Shown: positions 33,661 to 42,137, counted from the first letter of the stretch. The stretch is DNA of 64,000 bases from GAS188 sp963794475 (GCA_963794475.1 CAWCDW010000003.1:806001-870000); one strand, 5' to 3'. Numbers and translations: made by a program. The notes: generated by a model not told the origin, from the sequence alone.

Positions 33661-34365
33661 ATGGCTTTCCTTGCCTTGCCCGACGCGCCCGAATGGGAAG
33701 CGTTGCGCTTGAGCCTTCTCGTCGCGGCGCTCGCGGTCGCGATCGCGTTGCCTTTTGCGGTCGCAAGCGCCTGGATCGTGTCGCGCTCACGCGCGCCGGG
33801 GCGCGCCGTCGTGAACGCGCTCATCCACCTTCCCCTCGTGTTGCCGCCGATCGTGATCGGCTACCTCCTTCTCGTTCTCCTCGGCGTGCGAGGCCCGATC
33901 GGGCACCTCTTTTTCACCCTGTTCGGCTTGCGCATGGCCTTCACCACCAAGGCGGTGGTGATCGCGACCGCCGTGATGATCCTGCCCATCATGGCGCGCT
34001 CGACGCGGCTCGCGCTCGACGCGATCGACCGAGGCCTCGAAGCCGCCGCTCGCACGCTCGGCGCGTCGCGCGCCGATGTCTTCGCGAGCATCACCTTGCC
34101 GCTCATGGCGCCCGGCGTGCTCGCAGCGGCGGCGATCGGCTACACGGCCGCGCTTGGCGAGTTCGGCGCGGTGATCGTCTTCGCGGCCAACATCGAAGGC
34201 GAAACGCGCACCTTGCCGCTCGCCATCTACACGGCGCTGCAAGTGCCGGGCGGAGAAAGCGCGGCAGCGCGCATCGCTTCGATCTCGATCGTGCTCGCGC
34301 TTCTCGGCCTCGCCTTGAGCGAATGGCTCAACGCGCGCTTGCGCTTAAGGCTCGGCCTCGCGTGA
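33661..34365 (+). CDS. modB: ModB, molybdate ABC transporter permease
   Basis: Inner-membrane channel of the molybdate importer, 234 residues and about five membrane helices. The opening LRLSLLVAALAVAIALPFAVASAW, the PLVLPPIVIGYLLLVLLG helix and the EAA loop EAAARTLGASRADVFASITLPL are typical, with GYTAALGEFGAVIVFA near the end. An ATG at 33649 is also in frame; 33661 has a GGGAAG site just upstream. modC follows after 46 bp. No periplasmic binding protein gene (modA) is present. Confidence 0.9.
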   Translation: MAFLALPDAPEWEALRLSLLVAALAVAIALPFAVASAWIVSRSRAPGRAVVNALIHLPLVLPPIVIGYLLLVLLGVRGPIGHLFFTLFGLRMAFTTKAVVIATAVMILPIMARSTRLALDAIDRGLEAAARTLGASRADVFASITLPLMAPGVLAAAAIGYTAALGEFGAVIVFAANIEGETRTLPLAIYTALQVPGGESAAARIASISIVLALLGLALSEWLNARLRLRLGLA

Positions 34366-34411
34366 GTACGCGGTTGCGACGCGGCAGGCTCGTCGGGGCC
34401 CGGAGCTGACG

Positions 34412-35488
34412 GTGTCGAGGCTTCGCATCGATATCCGCGTCAGGCGCGGTGACTTCAACCTCGACACGCGCTTCGAGCTGCCCGCCACCGGCGTGATCGC
34501 GGTGCTCGGCCCCTCGGGTTCTGGCAAAACGACGCTGATGAGCGCGGTCGCCGGCATCCTGAAGCCGCAAGAGGGCACAATCGCCATCGGCGAGGAGGTC
34601 TTCTTCGATTCAACCCGAAAGATCGATTTGCCGATCGAGGATCGCGGATGCGGCGTCGTGTTCCAGGACGCCCGGCTTTTCCCTCATTTGACCGTCGAGC
34701 AAAATCTAAGCTTCGGCCTTCCGCGCCGGCGGGGGCGGCCGATCACACAGGAAACCGCCCATGTGGTCGAGATGCTCGGCGTCGGCCATCTCGCCAAGCG
34801 TCGCCCGGCGACGCTCTCAGGCGGCGAGCGCCAGCGCGTCGCCATCGGCCGGGCGCTTCTTTCGCAACCGCGTCTCCTGCTTCTCGACGAGCCGATCTCG
34901 GCCGTGGATCAGGATCGCAAGGGTGAAATCCTGCCCTATCTCGAAAGGCTGCGCGACGAAGCGAATTTGCCGATCCTTTACGTCAGCCACGCGCTCGATG
35001 AAGTGCTCCGCCTCGCCGATCAAGTGGCGCTGATCGCGGGCGGGCGCTGCGAGGCGGCGGGCGCGGCCGCGGCGGTGCTTTCGGACCATCCGATCGCCGG
35101 AGAAAGGCGCATCACCGTGTTCGACGGGAGCGTCCTCGAGCACGACCGCGCGATCGGCCTCACGCGCGTCGCGACGGCGGTCGGCACGTTTCGCATCCCG
35201 ATGACGGTTACCTCCATCGGCAAAAGATTGCGCCTCGTCGTCGAGGCCCGCGATGTGGCGATTGCCACCGCGGAGCTCACGGGCCTTTCCATCCGCAACC
35301 GCTTCCGCGCTACGATCACGCGCATCGAGCGGCTCGACGCTTCCCAAGCGCTCGTCGCGCTCTCGGCATCCGGGGGAGGCGTCATGGCCGTGCTGACCCA
35401 TGATGCGATCGCCGATCTGCGGCTCGCGCCGGGCGCGGAAGTCTGGTGCCTGGTGAAATCGGTCGCCGTCGACCGCGTGCCAGGGTAG
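34412..35488 (+). CDS. modC: ModC, molybdate ABC transporter ATPase
   Basis: ATPase of the molybdate importer, 358 residues. Walker A is GPSGSGKTTLMSAVAG, the signature is LSGGERQRVAIGRALL, and Walker B is RLLLLDEPISAVD. The C-terminal part after about residue 285 (LTGLSIRNRFRATITRIE) is the MOP/TOBE oxyanion-binding domain, which sets ModC apart from other ABC ATPases. The start is GTG at 34412 after a CGGAG site. It is co-transcribed with modB. Confidence 0.93.
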   Translation: MSRLRIDIRVRRGDFNLDTRFELPATGVIAVLGPSGSGKTTLMSAVAGILKPQEGTIAIGEEVFFDSTRKIDLPIEDRGCGVVFQDARLFPHLTVEQNLSFGLPRRRGRPITQETAHVVEMLGVGHLAKRRPATLSGGERQRVAIGRALLSQPRLLLLDEPISAVDQDRKGEILPYLERLRDEANLPILYVSHALDEVLRLADQVALIAGGRCEAAGAAAAVLSDHPIAGERRITVFDGSVLEHDRAIGLTRVATAVGTFRIPMTVTSIGKRLRLVVEARDVAIATAELTGLSIRNRFRATITRIERLDASQALVALSASGGGVMAVLTHDAIADLRLAPGAEVWCLVKSVAVDRVPG

Positions 35489-35519
35489 GATGATTGGAGA
35501 TTGCCGTAAGGAGGACCAA

Positions 35520-35666
35520 ATGGCGAAGGGTCAAAAGAGAAGCACGCGCGAGAAAAAGAAGCCGAAGGCCGATAAGAAGGCCGCTCCCATCGCGGCCTCG
35601 CGCTTCGGCTCCGCCGGAAGCCAGGAGAGGATCGGACAGGGCGCGGCCAAGAAAGGGAGCCGATAA
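35520..35666 (+). CDS. Small Lys-rich hypothetical protein
   Basis: A 48-residue protein, MAKGQKRSTREKKKPKADKK at the start and ending QGAAKKGSR, with about a quarter lysine or arginine. An excellent AAGGAGG ribosome site 5 nt before the ATG supports translation. It lies 31 bp after modC. Similar short basic proteins with a MAKGQ start are common in Rhizobiales, with no known function; nucleic-acid or ribosome binding would be a guess. Confidence 0.7.
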   Translation: MAKGQKRSTREKKKPKADKKAAPIAASRFGSAGSQERIGQGAAKKGSR

Positions 35667-35750
35667 CTTTCCTGGATGGTGCGCCGGCCCTGATCGTTCG
35701 AACGGGGTGCGCGCCGGCTCCTGGAGGCGCAGACGGCCGCAGCGGTGGCA

Positions 35751-36056
35751 CTACGCGGCCTTGAGCGGACGGGCACGTTCGATCCGCGCCCGCTCCTTGG
35801 GGCTGTGCGTCGCCTCCCACAGATCGCTGCGTCGTTGCGCGTTCAGCCAAAAGTCCGGGCTATTGCCGAATACGCGGGCGAGGATGAGGGCCGTCGCCGC
35901 GGTCACGTTCCGACGGTTGTTGCATAGCTCGTTCACATGCTTGCGCTGCACGCCCATAGCCTCGGCAAGAGCGGCCTGAGTCAACCCCAGTGGCTGCATG
36001 AACTCTTCGAGCATTATTTCGCCGATCGTAGCCGGCTTGCGCTTCGTCATCAGCAT
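35751..36056 (-). CDS. higA: HigA-family antitoxin
   Basis: Antitoxin of 101 residues with an XRE helix-turn-helix: IGEIMLEEFMQPLGLTQAALAEAMGVQRKHVNEL, then NRRNVTAATALILARVFGNSPDFWLN. This matches HigA/VapI. The ATG at 36056 has a GAGG site; an in-frame ATG two codons later is a rival. It lies 13 bp downstream of higB, and the toxin-first order is typical of HigBA. Confidence 0.93.
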   Translation of the reverse strand: MLMTKRKPATIGEIMLEEFMQPLGLTQAALAEAMGVQRKHVNELCNNRRNVTAATALILARVFGNSPDFWLNAQRRSDLWEATHSPKERARIERARPLKAA

Positions 36057-36069
36057 GGTTTGCCTCGCT

Positions 36070-36336
36070 TCACCTGTAGGCGTGGTTGTCCAGATAGGCG
36101 CCGAAGACAATCCGCCATTGCTTATTGACGCGGATCGAATGGAACCCTGCCAGATTGCCGCGCAGCTTCTCGAAGTGATTGCTCGGCGGCACTCGTAAAT
36201 CCTGATCCGTCGTCGCATCGTCGATCATCTGGAGCTTACGAAAAAGGCGGGCTTCCAAATCGGGCGGGATTTTTTTTCGATCGAACGTCCTCCACAAAAG
36301 ATCACGCAGCCAGTCATCCCGAAGGCTCACGATCAT
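36070..36336 (-). CDS. higB: HigB-family toxin with a shortened C-terminal hairpin
   Basis: RelE-superfamily mRNA interferase of 88 residues. The diagnostic run DLEARLFRKLQMIDDATTDQDLRVPPSNHFEKLRGNLAG and SIRVNKQWRIVFG are intact, and the end LDNHAYR is typical. Usual family members have about eight to ten more residues between the WRIVF strand and the final YLDDHSYR strand; here they are joined directly, in frame. Activity may therefore be altered. The ATG at 36336 has a GGAG site 7 nt upstream. Confidence 0.88.
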   Translation of the reverse strand: MIVSLRDDWLRDLLWRTFDRKKIPPDLEARLFRKLQMIDDATTDQDLRVPPSNHFEKLRGNLAGFHSIRVNKQWRIVFGAYLDNHAYR

Positions 36337-36358
36337 TTCGCAGCTCCATCGAGCTGAC

Positions 36359-36371
36359 GTACTAATGGTAC
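36359..36371 (-). promoter_or_regulatory. Palindromic site upstream of higB
   Basis: GTAC-N5-GTAC lies 23 bp before the higB start codon. It is a plausible HigA operator for autoregulation. No clear -10/-35 pair could be fixed. Confidence 0.35.
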
Positions 36372-36504
36372 AAACGGCAAGCCCGGATCCTGAATCGTCC
36401 CAGGCGCGTTCCAACCCCTCACTTCGGCCTCTGAGCGCGGTCCCGTTTCCGCTGACTCGATCGACGCCCTTGACGATCGCCACGATCTTAGTTTGAAAGA
36501 GCCC

Positions 36505-36606
36505 ATGGGTACCCGCTTCCCGGCCACCAAGCTGCGACGCCGACGCTCCACTTCGGTGCGGAGCGGCGCGCTTGCTTTGAGAGACCGACGACGACCGGAA
36601 GAGTAG
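36505..36606 (+). CDS. Arg-rich leader peptide of a probable attenuator
   Basis: A 33-residue reading frame starts at ATG 36505 after a GAAAGAG site and ends at TAG 36604. It contains ten arginines, including runs of four (residues 11-14) and three (28-30), several with the rare CGA codon. Two hairpins lie within it: CGCTC...GAGCG around a TTCG loop (about 36544-36565), and GGAAGAG/CTCTTCC with the stop codon in the loop (36597-36613). A Rho-independent terminator follows 35 bp later. This is the layout of a transcription attenuator sensing charged tRNA-Arg. The peptide itself has not been recognised. Confidence 0.5.
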   Translation: MGTRFPATKLRRRRSTSVRSGALALRDRRRPEE

Positions 36607-36640
36607 CTCTTCCCATCACTCTCGATCCTCGAGCGCCCTG

Positions 36641-36667
36641 CCCGCCAACCGGCCGGCGGGGTTTTTT
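36641..36667 (+). terminator. Rho-independent terminator before the GNAT gene
   Basis: CCCGCC (36641-36646) pairs with GGCGGG (36655-36660), followed by a run of six T (36662-36667). It is 24 bp upstream of the GNAT start codon, with no large gene upstream on this strand, so it most likely acts as an attenuator terminator. Confidence 0.8.
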
Positions 36668-36691
36668 GCGTCTGCAACCCAGGAAAGCATC

Positions 36692-37159
36692 ATGTCCAAC
36701 ACGCCCTCGATCGAATTTCGGGCCGCCGATCCGCAAGACGCGGAAAGCATCCGCGAGCTCGTGCGCGCCGCTTACGCCAAGTGGGTGCCCGTCATCGGCC
36801 GCGAGCCGCTCCCCATGCGAGCCGATTACGCGCGTGCCGTCCGTGAGCACCAGTTCGACCTTCTTGCGCTCGACGGCAAAATGATCGGCCTCATCGAAAC
36901 GCGCCTTCACCGCGATCACCTTTGGATCGAGAACGTCGCCGTGAGGCCAGAGAACCAAGGCAAGGGCTTCGGCCGGACGCTCCTCTCTCATGTCGAGCGC
37001 CGCGCGGTCGGGCACGGACGCGTCGAGGCGCGCCTGCTGACGAACGCGGCCTTCGCGGGCAACGTCATGCTCTACACAAGCGTCGGCTACGCGATTCACA
37101 GGGAAGAGCCGTTCATGGGCGGAACGACCGTCTACATGAGGAAGCTGCTCGCGCGATAG
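36692..37159 (+). CDS. GNAT-family N-acetyltransferase
   Basis: Acetyl-CoA-dependent acyltransferase of 155 residues. Motif A, the acetyl-CoA pyrophosphate loop, is VAVRPENQGKGFGRTLLSHVE (about residues 83-102), preceded by the strand IGLIETRLHRDHLWIENV. The end LYTSVGYAIHREEPF is motif B. The acceptor is unknown. The gene follows an Arg-rich leader peptide and terminator, which suggests expression responds to amino-acid supply, possibly arginine. It has an AGGAAA ribosome site. Confidence 0.88.
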   Translation: MSNTPSIEFRAADPQDAESIRELVRAAYAKWVPVIGREPLPMRADYARAVREHQFDLLALDGKMIGLIETRLHRDHLWIENVAVRPENQGKGFGRTLLSHVERRAVGHGRVEARLLTNAAFAGNVMLYTSVGYAIHREEPFMGGTTVYMRKLLAR

Positions 37160-37267
37160 CAACCCTCAAAGCAACAAAGCCGCGCGCCGAGGCGTCGGGG
37201 CTTCATCTGGATCGCGCGCTGCCGACGCGCGAGCTTGACCGCTCGGCGCCTCGCGCGACCGCGCGTC

Positions 37268-38617
37268 TCACGCCACCGATTTGATCACGGCCCGCAGCTT
37301 GTCGGCCACTTCGCTGATCTGCGCCTCGGAGATGGTGAGCGGCGGCGTGAGCGCCAGCGTCTCGCCGGTGATGCGCAAGAGGATGTCGTGCTCGTGAAAG
37401 GCATTCTCCATGGCTTCATAGGCACGCTTCCCGACGGCGTCCGGCTTCGAGGCGAGATCGATCGCGCCCACGAGGCCAACCGTGCGGATGTCGAGCACAT
37501 TGGGCGCGCCTTTGAGCCCATGAATGGCATCGGCCCAGACGGGCTCGAGCTTCTTTGCCCGCTCGAACAGGCCTTCCTCGCGATAGACATCGAGCGTGGC
37601 GATGCCGGCCGCGACCGCGAGCGGATGGGCCGAATAGGTATATCCATGCGCGAGCTCGACGACGTGGTCGGGGCCTTTCATGAAGGCATCGTGGATGTGC
37701 TTGCGGGTGAGCACGCCGCCCATCGGCACCGTGCCCGACGTCACGCCCTTGGCGAAGGTGATCATGTCCGGGAGGACGCCGTAGCGCTCGGCCGCGAAAG
37801 CCGTGCCGAGGCGCCCGAAGCCGGTGATCACCTCGTCGAAAATGAGGAGGATGCCGTATTTGTCGCAAATGGCGCGCAGCCGCTTGAGATAGCCCTTGGG
37901 CGGCGGCAGCACGCCGGTCGAACCGGCCATCGGCTCGACGATGACGGCCGCGATGGTCGAGGCATCGTGCAGCGCGACGATGCGCTCGAGCTCATCGGCG
38001 AGATGGGCGCCCCATTCGGGCTCGCCCTTGGTGAAGGCCTGATGCTCCCGGTTATAGGTTGCCGGCAGATGGTCGACGCCCGCAAGCAGCGTCCCGAACA
38101 TGCGGCGGTTGCCGACGATGCCGCCGACCGAGATGCCGCCGAAGCCGACGCCATGGTAGCCGCGCTCGCGTCCGATGAGGCGCGTGCGGCTGCCCTGGCC
38201 GGACACGTTCCAGTAAGCGAGCGCCATCTTCAGCGCCGTGTCGACTGCCTCGGATCCCGAGTTGGTGAAGAACACATGGTCGAGATCGCCCGGCGCGAGC
38301 TCGGCGATGCGCGAGGCGAGGCGGAAGGATTTGGGATGGGCGAATTGGAACGGGGGCGCGTAATCGAGCTCCTCGGCCTGTTCCTTGATGGCCGCGACGA
38401 TCGGGTCGCGATTATGGCCCGCATTGGTGCACCACATGCCCGCCGTCGCGTCCAGAATCGCACGCCCTTCCGGCGTGTAGTAATGCATGTCCTTGGCGCG
38501 GGCGATCATGCGCGGGCGCTTCTTGAAGGCGCGATTGGGGGTGAACGGCATCCAGAAGGCCTCGAGGTCGTTCGGGGCGCTGCTCGTGGTTTTGGCAAGA
38601 TTGGACTGACGCGACAT
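37268..38617 (-). CDS. Class III omega-aminotransferase (beta-alanine/omega-amino acid:pyruvate)
   Basis: PLP enzyme that moves an amino group from an omega-amino acid to pyruvate. The 449-residue protein has FWMPFTPNRAF and GMWCTNAGHN near the N-terminus, FTNSGSEAVDTALK for phosphate binding, LLIFDEVITGFGRLG with the PLP-contacting Asp, and the Schiff-base lysine in ITFAKGVTSGTVPMGGV. These match omega-amino acid--pyruvate transaminases. The ATG at 38617 has a GGGAGAA site; an upstream in-frame start was rejected because the extra residues are low-complexity. Confidence 0.92.
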   Translation of the reverse strand: MSRQSNLAKTTSSAPNDLEAFWMPFTPNRAFKKRPRMIARAKDMHYYTPEGRAILDATAGMWCTNAGHNRDPIVAAIKEQAEELDYAPPFQFAHPKSFRLASRIAELAPGDLDHVFFTNSGSEAVDTALKMALAYWNVSGQGSRTRLIGRERGYHGVGFGGISVGGIVGNRRMFGTLLAGVDHLPATYNREHQAFTKGEPEWGAHLADELERIVALHDASTIAAVIVEPMAGSTGVLPPPKGYLKRLRAICDKYGILLIFDEVITGFGRLGTAFAAERYGVLPDMITFAKGVTSGTVPMGGVLTRKHIHDAFMKGPDHVVELAHGYTYSAHPLAVAAGIATLDVYREEGLFERAKKLEPVWADAIHGLKGAPNVLDIRTVGLVGAIDLASKPDAVGKRAYEAMENAFHEHDILLRITGETLALTPPLTISEAQISEVADKLRAVIKSVA

Positions 38618-39001
38618 TCGCCGTTCTCCCTCTGTCCTCAAGTCAATCGGTTCGACTCGCTCGCGCCCGGTCGGCGCCCTTGGGCGAGCACGGGCAGTTA
38701 CGCCACTCGGCCGGTCGTCCGCCCGTCGCGCCTTCGCCAAAATTGCCGCGAATGGCCCGCAAGCCGAGCTCTCGCGAGCTCATTCTTGACACAAAAGCAT
38801 TAGCAGCTTGACCCGCGCGCCGAAACCCCGCAATCAGTGCTGGAGCCCTCGATCATGTCCGTCTGGACCGGAGGTCTCGATCTTGAAGGACCGCGCAAGT
38901 CGCCCACATAGATTAAAGGCATCTCTCCCGGCCGTTTCGAGCCGTCAATGGTCGAATTGGGATTGCACATAAATTGCATGTCGAGCCTTGCGTCCCGCGC
39001 G
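38618..39001. other. Intergenic, no gene recognised
   Basis: About 380 bp between the aminotransferase and the hpf promoter. An ATTGCA-N6-ATTGCA direct repeat lies near 38964-38981, but no gene, RNA or strong promoter was identified. The rpoN gene that normally precedes hpf is absent. Confidence 0.4.
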
Positions 39002-39029
39002 TTGACTTGAGGGTGCGGGCTCCTTAACG
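39002..39029 (+). promoter_or_regulatory. Possible hpf promoter
   Basis: TTGACT (39002-39007) and TTAACG (39024-39029) are 16 bp apart, 60 bp before the hpf start. Confidence 0.4.
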
Positions 39030-39088
39030 CTTGGGCTGAAGGCGGGTGGGCTCACGGCCTTCGGCCGGAAACGGAAAAGGTGGCATCC

Positions 39089-39670
39089 ATGACGTTGCGG
39101 GTGTCGGGTAAGAACATGAATATCGGGGAGGTGCTCAGGGGGCAGATCGCGATGCGGGTGGAGCAGGCCGTGAAACGCTATTTCGATGGTGGATTCGGCG
39201 GCTATGCGGTCGTCGAACGGGAGGGCACGGCGTTTCGCACCCATTGCTCCCTGCATCTGGACACGGGCATCGATCTTCAGGCCTCGGCGATCGCTCACGA
39301 CCCCTATGCGAGCGCCGACATCTCTTCCGAACGCATCGAGAAACGATTGCGCCGCTACAAGCGCAAGCTCAAGGAGCGGCGCCCCGCCGCCGCCGGTGCG
39401 CAAGCCGAAGAGGCCCGTTACGACGGGCTTGCGACGGCCGAAACAGATGAAGAGACCCCGGAAGGCTTTCAGCCTGTGGTCATCGCCGAAGAGAAAGCGC
39501 GGCTGCAACGCTTTTCGGTGGGCGATGCGGCCGCCGAGCTCGATTCGAGCGGCGCTCCTGTTCTCGTCTTCCGCCATGCCACCAGCCGACGCATCAATGT
39601 CGTCTATCGCCGCCTCGACGGTCACATCGGCTGGGTGGACCCGGCCGGCGACCCCGACGGATCGGCATGA
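39089..39670 (+). CDS. hpf: Hpf, long-form ribosome hibernation factor
   Basis: Binds 30S subunits and drives 100S ribosome dimers in stationary phase. The 193-residue protein has the N-terminal RaiA-like domain (TLRVSGKNMNIGEVLRGQIAMRVEQAVKRYF) and the C-terminal dimerisation domain of the long form (VVIAEEKARLQRFSVGDAA... and GAPVLVFRHATSRRINVVYRR). The ATG at 39089 has an AAGGTGG site. ptsN follows after 62 bp, as in many proteobacteria. Confidence 0.94.
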   Translation: MTLRVSGKNMNIGEVLRGQIAMRVEQAVKRYFDGGFGGYAVVEREGTAFRTHCSLHLDTGIDLQASAIAHDPYASADISSERIEKRLRRYKRKLKERRPAAAGAQAEEARYDGLATAETDEETPEGFQPVVIAEEKARLQRFSVGDAAAELDSSGAPVLVFRHATSRRINVVYRRLDGHIGWVDPAGDPDGSA

Positions 39671-39732
39671 GGGACGCGGTCGCGCCGATCCGGCGCCGGC
39701 GTCACCACCTCCCCTTGGAGCTTTGAAAACCT

Positions 39733-40191
39733 ATGCCTCTCGATGATCTCCTCGTTCCCGGCTCGGTTTTGCCGGCGCTCAAGGTGAACGGCAAGAAGCA
39801 GGCCGTGCAGGAGCTCTCCGCGCGCGCCGCCGCCGTCACCGGATTGCCGGAGCGGGACGTGTTCGATGCCGTCCTGCAGCGCGAACGTCTGGGCTCCACG
39901 GGCATCGGTGCCGGAATCGCGATCCCTCATTGCAAGCTTCCGAAGGTCACCAAGCTCCACGGTGTCTTTGCGCGCCTCGAGAAGCCGATCGATTTCGACG
40001 CCCTCGACGGCGAGCCGGTCGATCTCATTTTCCTCCTCGTCGCGCCGGAAGCCGCGGGCGCGGACCACCTCAAGGCCCTCGCCCGCATGGCACGCCTGTT
40101 GCGCGACCCCGCGATCACCGCAAAGCTGCGCGCCATGCGCGACGCGGACGGCATATTCGCGCTCCTCACCCAGCAGCCGGCGGCTGCCTGA
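39733..40191 (+). CDS. ptsN: PtsN, EIIA-Ntr of the nitrogen PTS
   Basis: Regulatory phosphocarrier of 152 residues. The phosphorylated His lies in GIGAGIAIPHCKLPKV (about residue 66), and FARLEKPIDFDALDGEPVDLIFLLVAPE is typical of the family. It receives phosphate from PtsP/PtsO and controls potassium and nitrogen responses. It follows hpf and may share its transcript. Confidence 0.95.
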   Translation: MPLDDLLVPGSVLPALKVNGKKQAVQELSARAAAVTGLPERDVFDAVLQRERLGSTGIGAGIAIPHCKLPKVTKLHGVFARLEKPIDFDALDGEPVDLIFLLVAPEAAGADHLKALARMARLLRDPAITAKLRAMRDADGIFALLTQQPAAA

Positions 40192-40276
40192 AGCAGAAGG
40201 CGAGGCCGGTTTCCGTCTGACCGCGTCCGATGCAAGATGGGTGCGAGCCTCGCGGCGTGAAACAGGACCCTTTGTG

Positions 40277-41893
40277 ATGACTTATCAATTCCAGGAGCTT
40301 TTTCCGCTCGTCGGGGACACGACGCCTTACCGCAAGCTCACGCAAGAGGGCGCGCGCGTCGAGACCTTCGACGGCCAGGAGATCCTCGCGGTCGAGCGCG
40401 AGGCCATAAGGCTGCTTGCCGAGCAGGCTTTCGTCGACATCAACCATCTTTTGCGCCCGGGTCACCTCGCCCAGCTCGCGCGCATCCTCGATGACCCCGA
40501 GGCGACCTCGAACGACAAATTCGTCGCTTATGATCTTCTCAAGAACGCCAACATCGCGGCGGGCGGCGTGCTGCCGATGTGCCAGGATACCGGCACCGCG
40601 ATCGTCATGGGAAAGAAGGGCCGACTCGTCTTCACCAAGGGCGAGGACGAGGGCGCGATCGCCGAGGGCGTGCGGGACGCCTACCTCAAGCGCAATCTGC
40701 GTTATTCGCAGCTCGCGCCCCTCTCCATGTTCGAGGAGAAGAACACGCGCTCGAACCTGCCGGCGCAGATCGAGATCTACGCCGAGGGCGAGGATGCCTA
40801 TAAGTTCCTGTTCATCGCCAAGGGCGGCGGGAGCGCCAACAAAAGCTTCCTCTTCCAGGCGACGCCCTCGATCTTGACGCATGACCGGCTCCTCGCCTTT
40901 CTCAAGGAGAAGATCCTCACGCTCGGCACCGCCGCCTGCCCGCCCTACCATCTCGCCATCGTCATCGGCGGCCTCTCGGCCGAGCAGACGATGAAGACGG
41001 TGAAGCTCGCCTCCACCCGCTACCTCGACGCACTCCCCGTACAGGGCTCGGAGGAGGCGCATGCCTTCCGCGATCTTGCGCTCGAAGCCGAGATCCACAA
41101 GCTCACCCAATCGCTCGGCGTCGGCGCGCAATTCGGCGGCAAATATTTCTGCCACGATGTGCGCGTCATCCGCCTGCCTCGGCATGGCGCGAGCCTGCCG
41201 ATCGGGCTCGGCGTTTCCTGCTCGGCCGACCGGCAAGCGCTCGGCAAGATCACCAAGGAGGGCGTGTTCCTCGAGGAGCTCGAGCACAATCCGGCGCGCT
41301 TCATGCCCGAGATCGACGAGGCGAAGCTCGGCGGGGACGTGGTGCCGATCGATTTAAGACGCCCGATGCGCGAGATTCTCGCCGAGCTGACGCGCCATCC
41401 CGTGAAGTCGCGGCTTTCGCTCACCGGCCCGATGATCGTGGCGCGCGACCTCGCTCATGCGAAGCTGCGCGAGCGGCTCGATCGCGGCGAGGGCCTGCCG
41501 AGCTACATCAAGGACCACCCGGTCTATTACGCGGGCCCCGCCAAGACGCCGAGCGGCTATGCCTCGGGCTCCTTCGGGCCGACCACCGCGGGCCGCATGG
41601 ACGCCTTCGTCGATCAGTTCCAGGCGGCGGGTGGCTCGATGGTGATGCTCGCCAAGGGCAACCGCTCACCCGTGGTGCGCGAGGCTTGCAAGGCCCATGG
41701 CGGCTTTTATCTCGGCTCGATCGGCGGCGCGGCAGCGCGGCTCGCGCAAGATTGCATCCGTAAGGTCGAGCCGCTCGAATATCCCGAGCTCGGCATGGAA
41801 GCCGTGTGGCGCATTGAGGTCGAGAACTTCCCCGCCTTCATCGTCATCGACGACAAGGGGAACGATTTTTTCAAGGAATTGAACCTGGGGTAG
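40277..41893 (+). CDS. fum: Class I fumarate hydratase (4Fe-4S)
   Basis: Iron-sulphur fumarase of 538 residues that interconverts fumarate and malate in the TCA cycle. Cluster-ligand cysteines are in LPMCQDTGTAIVMGKKG, KYFCHDVRVIRLPRHGAS and GVSCSADRQAL. The C-terminal beta domain has SGYASGSFGPTTAGRMD and GSMVMLAKGNRS. The ATG at 40277 has an AGGA site; the longer upstream reading overlaps ptsN and was rejected. Confidence 0.95.
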   Translation: MTYQFQELFPLVGDTTPYRKLTQEGARVETFDGQEILAVEREAIRLLAEQAFVDINHLLRPGHLAQLARILDDPEATSNDKFVAYDLLKNANIAAGGVLPMCQDTGTAIVMGKKGRLVFTKGEDEGAIAEGVRDAYLKRNLRYSQLAPLSMFEEKNTRSNLPAQIEIYAEGEDAYKFLFIAKGGGSANKSFLFQATPSILTHDRLLAFLKEKILTLGTAACPPYHLAIVIGGLSAEQTMKTVKLASTRYLDALPVQGSEEAHAFRDLALEAEIHKLTQSLGVGAQFGGKYFCHDVRVIRLPRHGASLPIGLGVSCSADRQALGKITKEGVFLEELEHNPARFMPEIDEAKLGGDVVPIDLRRPMREILAELTRHPVKSRLSLTGPMIVARDLAHAKLRERLDRGEGLPSYIKDHPVYYAGPAKTPSGYASGSFGPTTAGRMDAFVDQFQAAGGSMVMLAKGNRSPVVREACKAHGGFYLGSIGGAAARLAQDCIRKVEPLEYPELGMEAVWRIEVENFPAFIVIDDKGNDFFKELNLG

Positions 41894-41905
41894 GCGCCAG
41901 CTCTT

Positions 41906-41967
41906 CCTTCTCCCGCCTCTTGGGGCGGGAGAAGGTGCCGTTTGCGTTAGCGAGCGGCGGATGAGGG
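41906..41967 (-). repeat. Palindromic intergenic repeat, copy 1
   Basis: A 12-bp hairpin stem (41906-41917 with 41924-41935) is followed by CGGATGAGGG (41958-41967). It is the inverted counterpart of copy 2 at 42047. The hairpin directly after fumarase probably ends its transcript. Confidence 0.8.
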
Positions 41968-42046
41968 TCTTTCCATCACGACAAACATTTATTGGCAGAA
42001 TGCCTCTTGAGACCATGGCCGGTAACCCTGTCGTGCTGCGCAAACA

Positions 42047-42109
42047 CCCTCATCCGCCCCTTGCCAAGGCAAGGGGCACCTTCTCCCGCGCGAAGAGCGC
42101 GGGAGAAGG
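42047..42109 (+). repeat. Palindromic intergenic repeat, copy 2
   Basis: CCCTCATCCG (42047-42056), then a 13-bp hairpin stem (42079-42091 with 42097-42109). The same elements as copy 1 in opposite order and orientation, so the two copies face each other across about 80 bp. Confidence 0.8.
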
Positions 42110-42137
42110 AAGCGCATCTTTTTCCGCGCCAATGTCA

